NCBI GenBank assembly: GCA_052386635.1
Contig: JBQTJY010000090.1
Span: forward strand, 1 to 35,330
Length of the DNA: 35,330 bases
Reading direction: 5' to 3'
Origin: VHBM01 sp052386635
GTDB lineage: Archaea; Thermoproteota; Nitrososphaeria; Nitrososphaerales; Nitrosopumilaceae
Positions 17,346-24,585 of this stretch are shown here, one piece after another (position 1 is the first letter of the stretch; each line of letters opens with the position of its first letter). A program made the position numbers and the translations under genes. The notes beneath the pieces are model-generated. The model did not search any database. It was given only the letters and a program-made list of their open reading frames with translations, and was not told the DNA's origin.

Positions 17346-18383
17346 ATGACAATAAAAACTATAGAATGGAAGGAAAATAAAGTTGTTATGGTAGACCAAA
17401 CAAAATTACCAAACGAACTAGTATATGTTGAATTTTCAAATTACAAGGATGTTGCAAATGCAATTAAAAACTTAGTAATTCGTGGTGCGCCTGCAATAGG
17501 CGTTGCAGGAGCTTTTGGTTTAGCATTAGCTGCATTACAAAGTAAAGCCAAAACTACAAATGAACTCATTCAAGATTTAGAAACTGCAAAAAAAATTCTT
17601 TTTGAGACAAGGCCAACTGCAGTAAACCTATCATGGGGTTTAGAACAAATAATGAAAATAGCTAAACAGGACCAAACCGTTTCTGAGATACAGGAGTCTG
17701 TGATTCATGCTGCCAAACAAATGGCAGATGATGACATAAAAATTAACAAAACTATGGGAAAACACGGTTCTCAATTATTTGATAATAATGACATTATAAT
17801 GACTCACTGTAATGCAGGTGCTTTAGCAACAGTAGCATATGGTACAGCATTAGGTGTAATACGTGCGACAAAAGAAAGTGGAAAAAATATAAAAGTTATA
17901 GCAACAGAAACAAGACCTGTACAACAAGGTTCAAGATTAACTGCTTTTGAATTAAAACATGATGGAATAGATGTTAGTTTAATTCCAGATACAGCTGTAG
18001 GATATACAATAGCCAATGGACTGGTAAACAAAGTTATTGTAGGTGCGGATAGAATTTTACGCAGAGGTCATGTATTTAATAAAATCGGAACATATCAAGT
18101 TGCTATAATTGCAAAACAACACAGAATCCCATTTTACGTAGCTGCTCCTTTATCATCATTTGATCTACAAAGCAATCCAGGCGATATAGTTATTGAGCAA
18201 AGAAAAGCAGAAGAAGTTACTCAGGTAGGAGATAGAAAAACTGCACCAGAAGGGATAGGCGTAATAAATCCAGCATTTGATATGACCCCACCTGAATTAA
18301 TAACAGGAATAATTACTGAAGCCGGTATTGCAAAACCACCGTTTGAAGAATCTATCAAAACATTATTTGAAGCTAAGAAATAG
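17346..18383 (+). CDS. mtnA: S-methyl-5-thioribose-1-phosphate isomerase
   Basis: This 345-residue protein belongs to the eIF2B-alpha-like sugar-phosphate isomerase family. RGAPAIGVAGAFG (46-58), TRPTAVNL (88-95), THCNAGALAT with Cys155, TETRPVQQGSRLTAFEL, and VGADRI with Asp235 match MtnA; the Cys/Asp pair corresponds to the catalytic residues of the Bacillus enzyme. It converts methylthioribose-1-phosphate to methylthioribulose-1-phosphate in methionine salvage. In archaea the close relative ribose-1,5-bisphosphate isomerase (AMP pathway) is an alternative, but the RGAPAIG and HCNAG contexts favour MtnA. The next gene, 36 bases on in the same direction, encodes a MIP18-family protein. The full family length is present. 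Confidence 0.87.
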   Translation: MTIKTIEWKENKVVMVDQTKLPNELVYVEFSNYKDVANAIKNLVIRGAPAIGVAGAFGLALAALQSKAKTTNELIQDLETAKKILFETRPTAVNLSWGLEQIMKIAKQDQTVSEIQESVIHAAKQMADDDIKINKTMGKHGSQLFDNNDIIMTHCNAGALATVAYGTALGVIRATKESGKNIKVIATETRPVQQGSRLTAFELKHDGIDVSLIPDTAVGYTIANGLVNKVIVGADRILRRGHVFNKIGTYQVAIIAKQHRIPFYVAAPLSSFDLQSNPGDIVIEQRKAEEVTQVGDRKTAPEGIGVINPAFDMTPPELITGIITEAGIAKPPFEESIKTLFEAKK

Positions 18384-18419
18384 AAAGTTTTTATTGATTT
18401 TAATACAATTTTTAAAAAT

Positions 18420-19058
18420 ATGAGTACAGTTAACCCAGAACAAATCCGAAATTCATTAAAGCAGTGCATGGATCCTGAAGTGCCAATCAATATAGTCGAT
18501 ATGGGTTTGATTTACGGAATTGATGTTTCTACTAATAACGATGTTAATATCAAAATGACAATGACTACACAAGGATGTCCTTTACATGAGACTCTTGTTA
18601 GTGACGTAACAAGATATGCAAAAAAGGTGCCAGGTGTAAATAAAGTTCAAGTCAATATTGTATGGGATCCTCCTTGGTCAATTGATAAAATGTCTGATGA
18701 AGCAAGATCTATGATTAAGAATATGGGATCTAGAAGCACGCCTGCCCCAATAGATTATGAAACCGCAATGCCTCAGGGTGTTGGTTCTTTAATTAAACAA
18801 GAGGATGGCTCACTAGTTATTGCAAATGAACATAATCAAGGATTTATGGTAAATCAAGCAATTGTTAATTTTTGGAAGTCATGTAACGGAAAGAGAAAGA
18901 TAACAGAGCTTGTTGATATATTTGCTCAACAGACAGGTTTGCAAAGAACACAAGTAGAAAAAGAGGTTACGCAATTAGTAAGACAATTATTGGACGGTGG
19001 ATTAGTTACCATCCCAAATCAAGAAACACCAAACGTAGAATTTAAAAAATCAAATTAA
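18420..19058 (+). CDS. MIP18/SufT-family protein fused to a PqqD-like domain
   Basis: Residues 7-90 form a MIP18 (DUF59) domain: DPEVPINIVDMGLIYGID, then TMTTQGCPLHE with Cys53, the conserved cysteine, and VNIVWDPPWS. Proteins with this domain help load Fe-S clusters (SufT, Cia2/Fam96) or act in phenylacetate oxidation (PaaD). Residues 121-205 read as a PqqD-like winged helix: GSLIKQEDG, MVNQAIVNFWKSCNGKRKI, ELVDIFAQQTG and LLDGGLV. PqqD-like domains often bind peptides or partner proteins. An SPxx-rich linker at 100-118 separates the two. This fusion could tether cluster delivery to a particular client. The last four bases overlap a small opposite-strand gene. Confidence 0.8.
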   Translation: MSTVNPEQIRNSLKQCMDPEVPINIVDMGLIYGIDVSTNNDVNIKMTMTTQGCPLHETLVSDVTRYAKKVPGVNKVQVNIVWDPPWSIDKMSDEARSMIKNMGSRSTPAPIDYETAMPQGVGSLIKQEDGSLVIANEHNQGFMVNQAIVNFWKSCNGKRKITELVDIFAQQTGLQRTQVEKEVTQLVRQLLDGGLVTIPNQETPNVEFKKSN

Positions 19059-19294
19059 ATTTCCTTTATTTCCGTAATAGTGGCATGCACTGAATCCATT
19101 TTAACAATTGTTCGTTTGTTGTCAAAACCTAATGCCACATACCAATCTCCAGCATCTTCATCATATTTTGTTTCAAGTGTTTGGATTTGTGTCTCTTTAA
19201 CATTATAGTTTTTTATAATTCCAGAAATTGCTAATGCTATAGCATCTTTTTCTTTTTCTAACCTTCGTTTCATTAATCCTATGCCAGGTGTCAT
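19055..19294 (-). CDS. Conserved-looking small protein of unknown function
   Basis: I do not recognise this 79-residue protein. The ATG at 19294 is preferred; a TTG at 19321 would add nine residues. It is charged, with a predicted amphipathic helix (MKRRLEKEKDAIALAISGIIKNY) followed by beta-strand-like segments (YVALGFDNKRTIVKM and VHATITEIKE). There is no signal peptide or membrane segment. It lies on the opposite strand to its neighbours. Its 3' end overlaps the end of the MIP18/PqqD gene by four bases, so the transcripts converge. A helix plus small sheet of this length could be a dimerising binding protein, but no function can be assigned. Confidence 0.6.
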   Translation of the reverse strand: MTPGIGLMKRRLEKEKDAIALAISGIIKNYNVKETQIQTLETKYDEDAGDWYVALGFDNKRTIVKMDSVHATITEIKEI

Positions 19295-19352
19295 ATTAAC
19301 AAATTTGATATTGATACACAAATAAATTGTTTGATAAAATTTCAGTTTGAAA

Positions 19353-19426
19353 GGGCTCGGAGGGCTTCGATCCCTCGGCCTGGTGGTCCGAAGCCACCCG
19401 CACTATCCTGACTGTGCTACGAGTCC
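19353..19426 (-). tRNA. tRNA-Arg(TCG)
   Basis: On the minus strand a full cloverleaf can be drawn: acceptor GGACTCG/CGAGCCC, D-stem GCAC/GTGC with AGG in the loop, anticodon stem GGTGG/CCACC around loop CTTCGGA (anticodon TCG), and T-stem GAGGG/CCCTC. The acceptor has one mismatch (A3 against C70). The following base gives U73, which is unusual for arginine tRNA. No CCA is encoded and there is no intron. Confidence 0.9.
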
Positions 19427-19450
19427 AAACAAGTAAGACTTTAACGAGGC

Positions 19451-19460
19451 TAAATATTTG
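19451..19460 (-). promoter_or_regulatory. TATA-like box for tRNA-Arg
   Basis: Minus-strand CAAATATTTA is centred about 29 bases upstream of the tRNA 5' end at 19426, the expected archaeal TATA position. It overlaps the TTG start of the divergent aminotransferase gene at 19458. Confidence 0.5.
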
Positions 19461-20645
19461 TCTAGATACTTGAAAGTTTCAAAAAAAGTTGTAGGTGTAG
19501 AGTATGCAATTAGAGATATTGTAACCGAAGCACGGAAATTACAAAAACAAGGAAAAAAAGTTACTTATCTTAACATAGGTGATCCTGTTCAGTTTGGTTT
19601 TCAGACGCCTGATAATGTAAAAGAGGCAATGATTAATGCTATTCGAAATGGCGAAAATTATTATGCGCCATCAGAAGGTTTACCAGAATTACGTGAAGAA
19701 ATAGCAAAAAAAGAAAATAACAAGGGCCTTTCTGTGAATCCTGATGATATCCTCATCACTAATGGAATATCTGAAGGTCTTGACATGGTCATATCTTCTA
19801 TTATAGAAGAAGGCGATGAAGTATTACTTCCAGGTCCTTACTATCCTCCTTATGCATCATATGTTCGACTACATGGTGGAATTCCAATAGAATTTGCAGT
19901 TGACTTGAATAATTCAAGACCTGATCTTGATGATATTAAATCAAAAATAACCACAAAAACTGTAGCAATTTGTCTAATCAGTCCAAATAATCCAACAGGA
20001 GTTGTATTCAACGAAAAATCATTAAAAGAACTAGTCGATATTGCAAACGAAAATGATCTCTACATAATCTGTGATGAAATTTACGATCAAATCGTGTTTG
20101 ATGAAAAATTTGTAGGTATTGGAAAGGTAGCTCATGATTCACCAGTTATAGTCTTAAATGGTTTTTCCAAAGTTCACTTAATGTCTGGTTGGCGAATAGG
20201 TTACATTGCATTTAACAGCTCTTCAAAACTAGATATGATAAGAGAAAATTTACCGAAGCTTGCACGTGTTCGAATTTCTACTAACTTGCCAGTACAATAT
20301 GGTGCATTAGAATCATTACGTGGGCCACAAGGATACATTTCAGAATTTGTCTCCGAATTGAAAAAACGTAGAGATTTTATAATAAAACGATTAAACTCGA
20401 TTTCGGGACTTTCATGTTCAAACCCAAAAGGTGCTTTCTACGCATTTCCAAAAATTGAACACAACAAGTACAGCTCAGATAGAGAATTTGTGTTAGAACT
20501 ATTACGAACAAAGGGAGTACTTACTGTACATGGCTCTGGTTTTGGAACAAAGTATGGCAGCGGACATTTTAGATTAGTGTTTTTACCTGACATACAAACA
20601 CTTGATCTCGCTTTAAACAATATTGAAGAGTTTGTAAATCAATAA
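19458..20645 (+). CDS. Class I/II pyridoxal-phosphate aminotransferase (alanine/aspartate type)
   Basis: A 395-residue fold-type I aminotransferase. NYYAPSEGLPELREEIA (67-83) is the substrate-arm region, SPNNPTG (175-181) the family signature, CDEIYD (205-210) the PLP Asp/Tyr block, and NGFSKVHLMSGWRIGY places the Schiff-base Lys at 238 with Arg nearby. FRLVFLPDIQTLDLALNNIEEF is the C-terminal end. It is closest in style to archaeal alanine/aspartate aminotransferases of the AlaT/AspC group, which move an amino group to 2-oxoglutarate or pyruvate. The start is TTG at 19458; no upstream in-frame ATG exists, because tRNA-Arg lies directly before it. Specificity cannot be read from sequence alone. 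Confidence 0.85.
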   Translation: MSRYLKVSKKVVGVEYAIRDIVTEARKLQKQGKKVTYLNIGDPVQFGFQTPDNVKEAMINAIRNGENYYAPSEGLPELREEIAKKENNKGLSVNPDDILITNGISEGLDMVISSIIEEGDEVLLPGPYYPPYASYVRLHGGIPIEFAVDLNNSRPDLDDIKSKITTKTVAICLISPNNPTGVVFNEKSLKELVDIANENDLYIICDEIYDQIVFDEKFVGIGKVAHDSPVIVLNGFSKVHLMSGWRIGYIAFNSSSKLDMIRENLPKLARVRISTNLPVQYGALESLRGPQGYISEFVSELKKRRDFIIKRLNSISGLSCSNPKGAFYAFPKIEHNKYSSDREFVLELLRTKGVLTVHGSGFGTKYGSGHFRLVFLPDIQTLDLALNNIEEFVNQ

Positions 20646-20650
20646 TTTGT

Positions 20651-20884
20651 TTATCTATTTTCTAACGTCCTTTTTTTGAATCCAACAATAATTAAAAAAC
20701 TACCAAATACAATCATGCCCAAAGATACTTTTTCATTCGTAATTTCTGAACTTAGCAAAAAATCTAAAACAAAGCCAGGTCCCCAAATGATGAGATTTCT
20801 AGTCAAAACTATCAACGCCATAATTATGAACAGTATTCCCATGGCCGTATACCAATTTCTTGCACTACGAGGTGCATAATTCAT
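20651..20884 (-). CDS. Small two-helix membrane protein, unknown function
   Basis: A 77-residue protein from the ATG at 20884. Two hydrophobic helices are clear: WYTAMGILFIIMALIVLT (about 11-28) and LGMIVFGSFLIIVGF (about 55-69), joined by a loop, with a basic C-terminal KKRTLENR. Short basic ends suggest an inner-membrane hairpin. I do not recognise it. It is convergent with the aminotransferase five bases away and 24 bases downstream of the NADP reductase gene on the same strand, so it may be co-transcribed with that gene. An opposite-strand frame over the same bases was judged a shadow because it lacks a start context and any pattern. Confidence 0.6.
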   Translation of the reverse strand: MNYAPRSARNWYTAMGILFIIMALIVLTRNLIIWGPGFVLDFLLSSEITNEKVSLGMIVFGSFLIIVGFKKRTLENR

Positions 20885-20908
20885 AGTTCTATTCGCAGGT
20901 TGTGAACT

Positions 20909-21580
20909 TTAAACTATCTTGATGCCAGGATTCTTTAGTTTGTTTTTTATCATTGCATTAAGCAACAATGGAGTTGCCATTTCTGCAAAATATGACAATG
21001 ATCCAGATCCCAAGTAAATTGGACGAAGACCTTTAATCTCATTAATTAAATCATTTACGATTTTTACAGAATTAATATCATCACCACAAACAAAGATGTC
21101 ATAGTCTAATGAAAGATTTGGATCAACTAATTTTTTCTCTGAAATCACGTGAAACGCAGAAACAAGATTTGCTCTATTTTTCATATATTTTGACACCAAT
21201 TTATATGAAAACGGTTTGTTTTCTTTTAAGGGAATGAATTCAAAACCCAATTCTGTTTTTACCATTGGCACTATTGGCGATATCACAACACAGCTATCTT
21301 TTATCTGTGCAAGTATTTGTGAGCAAGTAGAGTCAATATTTTCATAAGGTATTGATAAAATTAAAACATCGGATTCTTTTGCAATGGAAACATTATCATT
21401 TCCTTTTATAGATCCCTTGATTTTTCCATAGATTTCTCTTGCAAGATTTGTGTATTCCTCTGCAACACTTGTTGCTCTCACTGCATCTCTTGAACCAATT
21501 AAAATATCATGATTGATACACCATCTCAACGCAAAACCTTTTCCCATGCCGCCAGTTCCACCAACAATTCCTATTTTCAT
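20909..21580 (-). CDS. npdG: F420H2:NADP+ oxidoreductase (Npd/Fno family)
   Basis: A 223-residue Rossmann protein. IGIVGGTGGMGKGFALRW (3-20) has the GGTGxMG cofactor loop typical of F420-dependent NADP reductases, rather than generic 6-phosphogluconate dehydrogenases. ILIGSRD, with its Ser-Arg, is the NADP 2'-phosphate site. LILSIPYENID, VVISPIVPM, LVSAFHVISEK and FVCGDD follow in the order seen in Fno/NpdG. The C terminus contains the PIYLGSGSLSYFAEMATPLLL block. It transfers hydride between coenzyme F420 and NADP in the cytosol; ammonia-oxidising archaea are known to make F420. A TTG-started phosphatase is divergent at 21641. Confidence 0.87.
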   Translation of the reverse strand: MKIGIVGGTGGMGKGFALRWCINHDILIGSRDAVRATSVAEEYTNLAREIYGKIKGSIKGNDNVSIAKESDVLILSIPYENIDSTCSQILAQIKDSCVVISPIVPMVKTELGFEFIPLKENKPFSYKLVSKYMKNRANLVSAFHVISEKKLVDPNLSLDYDIFVCGDDINSVKIVNDLINEIKGLRPIYLGSGSLSYFAEMATPLLLNAMIKNKLKNPGIKIV

Positions 21581-21640
21581 CGACTTGGTTCTGGTAATGT
21601 TATTATTATCTCTATTTGAGAGCTCAAAAAGAATTCAAAA

Positions 21641-22273
21641 TTGATTATATTTCTTCGACATGGACAAGCTAAAAACAATACAGAACGAATCTTGGCTGGG
21701 AGAACACCCGGCATTCCATTGACTGAAGTTGGTATCAAACAAGCTAAAAGTATTGCAAGATATCTTAAGCCACTTAAAATTGATACAATCTATACCAGCC
21801 CTATTGAACGTGCATTAACAACTGCTGATATAATTGCAAAAAATAATTCAATTGAATATAGAATTGATAATAGATTGATTGAGATTGATATGGGAAAATT
21901 TACAGGCATGCCATATAATGAAATTTTTGCTACTCATGGAAATGTTTTTTTGAAATTTTATGAAGGAGAAACAGAAATTGCTCATAATGGAGTCGAAACT
22001 TTTACTGAGGTTAAAAAACGAGTCTTAGACATGGTTGATTATGTTATAAAACAACATACAAGCGAAAACGTTTTGTTGGTTACTCATATGGATCCAATCA
22101 AAGCTGCGATTTCAACTATTCTTGATTTGAAACCTCAGTCATTATTTGAGTTGATTATTGCTAATGGATCTCTTACAGTGATTGATGAAGAACAAGGAAA
22201 ATTATCGCTTTCTGCAATTAATTTAATGGATGCAAAAAGATTTGTTAAAACTGAAAATCCTCAAAACCCTTAA
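21641..22273 (+). CDS. Histidine phosphatase superfamily protein (phosphoglycerate mutase-like)
   Basis: A 210-residue protein that starts at TTG (21641). It opens with IIFLRHGQAKNN, the RHG phosphohistidine motif with His7. LTEVGIKQAKSIARYL, IYTSPIERALTTADII and LIEIDMGKFTGMPYNE follow in the family order, and the second catalytic His is in LLVTHMDPI. It probably is a cofactor-independent-of-context phosphatase, such as the GpmB/CobC type, rather than a mutase; the substrate is unknown. Its last codons overlap a TATA-like box for the oxidase operon, 34 bases upstream of the next gene. Confidence 0.85.
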   Translation: MIIFLRHGQAKNNTERILAGRTPGIPLTEVGIKQAKSIARYLKPLKIDTIYTSPIERALTTADIIAKNNSIEYRIDNRLIEIDMGKFTGMPYNEIFATHGNVFLKFYEGETEIAHNGVETFTEVKKRVLDMVDYVIKQHTSENVLLVTHMDPIKAAISTILDLKPQSLFELIIANGSLTVIDEEQGKLSLSAINLMDAKRFVKTENPQNP

Positions 22274-22276
22274 ATA
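22270..22276 (+). promoter_or_regulatory. TATA-like box for the terminal oxidase operon
   Basis: TTAAATA lies 32 bases before the ATG at 22308 and overlaps the stop codon of the phosphatase gene. The spacing would give a leader of only a few bases. Motif-and-spacing assignment only. Confidence 0.5.
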
Positions 22277-22307
22277 CAATTTAAAGGCCACGACAGAACA
22301 ACTGGTA

Positions 22308-22571
22308 ATGAAAAAAATATTTGGATTATCATGCGTGTTAACAATTTTACTTGTGTTGCCAACTATACAATATGTGTTAGCAGCAGGTGATGAACCAGGT
22401 GAATATCTTGACAGACGTGTTGAGATCTGGAATCTATTTTTTAGATTAATGACTGTTGCTTTTGTTATTGGAGCAGTTGTTTCTGGAACACTAATTTGGC
22501 TGGTATGGAGATTTAGAGAATCTAACCCAAAAGCAAAGCCAACAAAGTATGAAGCTGCCGGAGAGTGGTAA
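22308..22571 (+). CDS. Cytochrome c oxidase subunit II, N-terminal membrane part (split subunit)
   Basis: Starts at ATG 22308 (87 residues); the frame is open upstream to 22230, but that part is not protein-like. MKKIFGLSCVLTILLVLPTIQYVLAAG is a signal-peptide-like hydrophobic start, then LDRRVEIWNLFFRLMTVAFVIGAVV is the CoxII first transmembrane helix, with WRFRESNP after it. The next frame (22575) supplies the second helix and the CuA domain. The two are in the same reading frame, separated only by TAA AAA, so they read as one CoxII with a stop between the two helices. Translation of the second part from its own ATG, six bases after the first frame ends, is the simple explanation. The same arrangement is, as I recall, found in Nitrosopumilus. 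Confidence 0.75.
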   Translation: MKKIFGLSCVLTILLVLPTIQYVLAAGDEPGEYLDRRVEIWNLFFRLMTVAFVIGAVVSGTLIWLVWRFRESNPKAKPTKYEAAGEW

Positions 22572-22574
22572 AAA

Positions 22575-23003
22575 ATGAGTGGACATTCAACATGGCCTGA
22601 ATGGGTATATGTTGGAGTTGTTGTGGCATTACTTGTCTGGGTAGGAGCCGAATCGTGGAACGTGGAAAGATTAGTTGATCATGTTCCTGCAGATGCCGAG
22701 ATAATTAAAGTGACTGGCCAACAATGGTTCTGGACATTCGAGCATACAGATGGAACAAAAGAAATCGGTGAACTTCATTTACAGAAAGGAAAACCATACA
22801 AATTTGAAATTACATCAAAAGATGTCATACACTCATTTAACATTCCTGATTATGTTGTATTACAAGATGCAGTACCTGGAAGAATTAACACAGTTTGGTT
22901 TGTACCAAAAGATACAGGCGAATTTCCAATCCAATGCAGAGAATATTGCGGTTTAATTCACTATAATATGCGTGGAACCTTGTATGTGGAGGACACTGCA
23001 TGA
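22575..23003 (+). CDS. Cytochrome c oxidase subunit II, CuA domain
   Basis: A 142-residue protein with one N-terminal helix (WVYVGVVVALLVWVGA, about 10-25), and then the periplasm-facing cupredoxin with the CuA site. His86 (DVIHSF), Cys121, Glu123 and Cys125 (CREYC), His129 and Met132 (HYNM) are all in place. GQQWFWTFEH is the aromatic stretch near CuA that passes electrons to heme a. It is the electron-entry subunit of the heme-copper oxygen reductase. Blue-copper proteins, rather than cytochrome c, are the likely donors in these archaea. The second subunit II half is ten codons shorter than it would be with the N-terminal part joined. Subunit I starts 46 bases later. Confidence 0.9.
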   Translation: MSGHSTWPEWVYVGVVVALLVWVGAESWNVERLVDHVPADAEIIKVTGQQWFWTFEHTDGTKEIGELHLQKGKPYKFEITSKDVIHSFNIPDYVVLQDAVPGRINTVWFVPKDTGEFPIQCREYCGLIHYNMRGTLYVEDTA

Positions 23004-23049
23004 TATCAAGACTTTTAATAACAAAGTCAAAATGCAAAAGTGGTAGTCA

Positions 23050-24576
23050 ATGGTACTAGAAATTCAAAAACCAAGACCAATTTGGCAAATAATGTTCTCT
23101 ACTCACCACACTGACGTTGGTTTACTTTACCTGATAACATCATTAGCTGCACTCTTTATGGGTGGAGCATTAGCTCTTGCAATCAGACTAGAGCTTTTCT
23201 TACCAGGATCTCAAATAATTGCTGATTCAATGACATTTAACAGAATGTTCACAGTTCATGGAACTACGCTGATATTTCTCTTTATTTTGCCATTTGCATC
23301 TGCGATTGGTAACTATTTGGTACCAATCATGGTAAGATACAAAGACATGGCATATCCAAAATTGAACGCCATCGCATTTTGGATGATTCCTCCAGGATTT
23401 GCGTTAGTTTGGCTTGGTTTTGCAGACTTTACATGGAACGCCTATGCCCCATACTCTGTTATCAGCGCACCAGGGCCTGCTGCAGACATGTGGATATTTG
23501 GTTTAAAAATTCTTGGTGTCTCATCAATTCTTGGGGCAATTAATTTTATTGTTACAATTCTAAAATGCAAGCATCCTGATCTTCCATTAAGCAAAATACC
23601 ATTATTGGCATGGGCCTACCTAACATCTTCATTAATTATGATAGTTGCAATGCCGACATTTGCAGCTGCACTACTAATGTTACTTACTGATAGACTTGCT
23701 GTATCGGGCTTCTTTAATCCGGCATTAGGTGGCGACCCCATCGCTTATCAGCATCTCTTCTGGTTTACGTTCCATCCTGAGGTTTACGTCCTAGTCATAC
23801 CTGCAATTGGCTTCATGTATGAAATAATTCCAAGATTTTCAAGAAAGCCAATATTTAGCCATGGTTCAGGAGTAGCGGCCTTTATACTACTAAGTATAGT
23901 GGGATTTGCTTCATGGGCTCACCACATGTATGCTACGGGAATGTCATTTACAGAAAAAACGGTATTCATGGTAGGCACACTTGCTGCAGTTCCTGCATCG
24001 GCAATGCATGTATTCAACTTTCTTGCTACCATGTGGGGTGGTAGAATTAGGTTTGCAACTCCTATGATGTGGTCAGTTGGAGGCATTGCATTATTCTTCT
24101 CAGCAGGAGCTGGCGGTGTAGTAAACACTGCTATGCCACTTGACTTTATTACACATGATAGTTACTGGGTAGTGGGGCATTTCCACCTATTTGTGATGGG
24201 CACAATAGCATTTGGTTCATTTGGATTCTTGTATTACATATTTCCATATGTGACAGGAAGAATGTATAATGAAAAATGGGGCAACGTTCACTTTATTGTA
24301 TCTTTTATCGGTGCAGTAATGGTATTCTTTACGCAACATGTACTTGGACTGTACGGAATGCCAAGAAGAATTTTTGACTATCCACCATTCCCAGAGTGGA
24401 TTGCAATGAATCAATTCGCATCAATAGGTGGAATGCTATTAGGTATTGGTGCTGCAATTTTCCTAGCAAATATGATTTACAGTGCAGCTAAAGGAAAAGA
24501 ATCAAACATGGACGATCCGTGGGGATTGGGCGGCAAATACTATTATCCATATCAACAAAAGAATCCACATCACTAG
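23050..24576 (+). CDS. coxA: Heme-copper oxidase subunit I
   Basis: A 508-residue membrane protein with about 12 helices. FTVHGTTLIF holds a heme a His. FTFHPEVYVLVIP has the CuB His, the Glu of the D-channel, and the Tyr that is cross-linked to that His. WAHHMYATGM gives the two other CuB His, and WVVGHFHLFVMG the heme a3 and heme a His ligands. KDMAYPKLN keeps the D-channel Asp. HPEVY with Glu is the A-type signature. In helix VIII, where relatives have VPTGIKVFxW with the K-channel Lys, this protein has VPASAMHVFNF with no Lys. The enzyme reduces O2 to water and pumps protons. It is followed ten bases later by the blue-copper gene. Confidence 0.93.
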   Translation: MVLEIQKPRPIWQIMFSTHHTDVGLLYLITSLAALFMGGALALAIRLELFLPGSQIIADSMTFNRMFTVHGTTLIFLFILPFASAIGNYLVPIMVRYKDMAYPKLNAIAFWMIPPGFALVWLGFADFTWNAYAPYSVISAPGPAADMWIFGLKILGVSSILGAINFIVTILKCKHPDLPLSKIPLLAWAYLTSSLIMIVAMPTFAAALLMLLTDRLAVSGFFNPALGGDPIAYQHLFWFTFHPEVYVLVIPAIGFMYEIIPRFSRKPIFSHGSGVAAFILLSIVGFASWAHHMYATGMSFTEKTVFMVGTLAAVPASAMHVFNFLATMWGGRIRFATPMMWSVGGIALFFSAGAGGVVNTAMPLDFITHDSYWVVGHFHLFVMGTIAFGSFGFLYYIFPYVTGRMYNEKWGNVHFIVSFIGAVMVFFTQHVLGLYGMPRRIFDYPPFPEWIAMNQFASIGGMLLGIGAAIFLANMIYSAAKGKESNMDDPWGLGGKYYYPYQQKNPHH

Positions 24577-24585
24577 GTAATAATA

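Noticed and set aside
20676..20879. Plus-strand frame opposite the small two-helix membrane protein
   Set aside because: The minus-strand frame gives two clear membrane helices and a clean ATG, while the plus frame gives no pattern.
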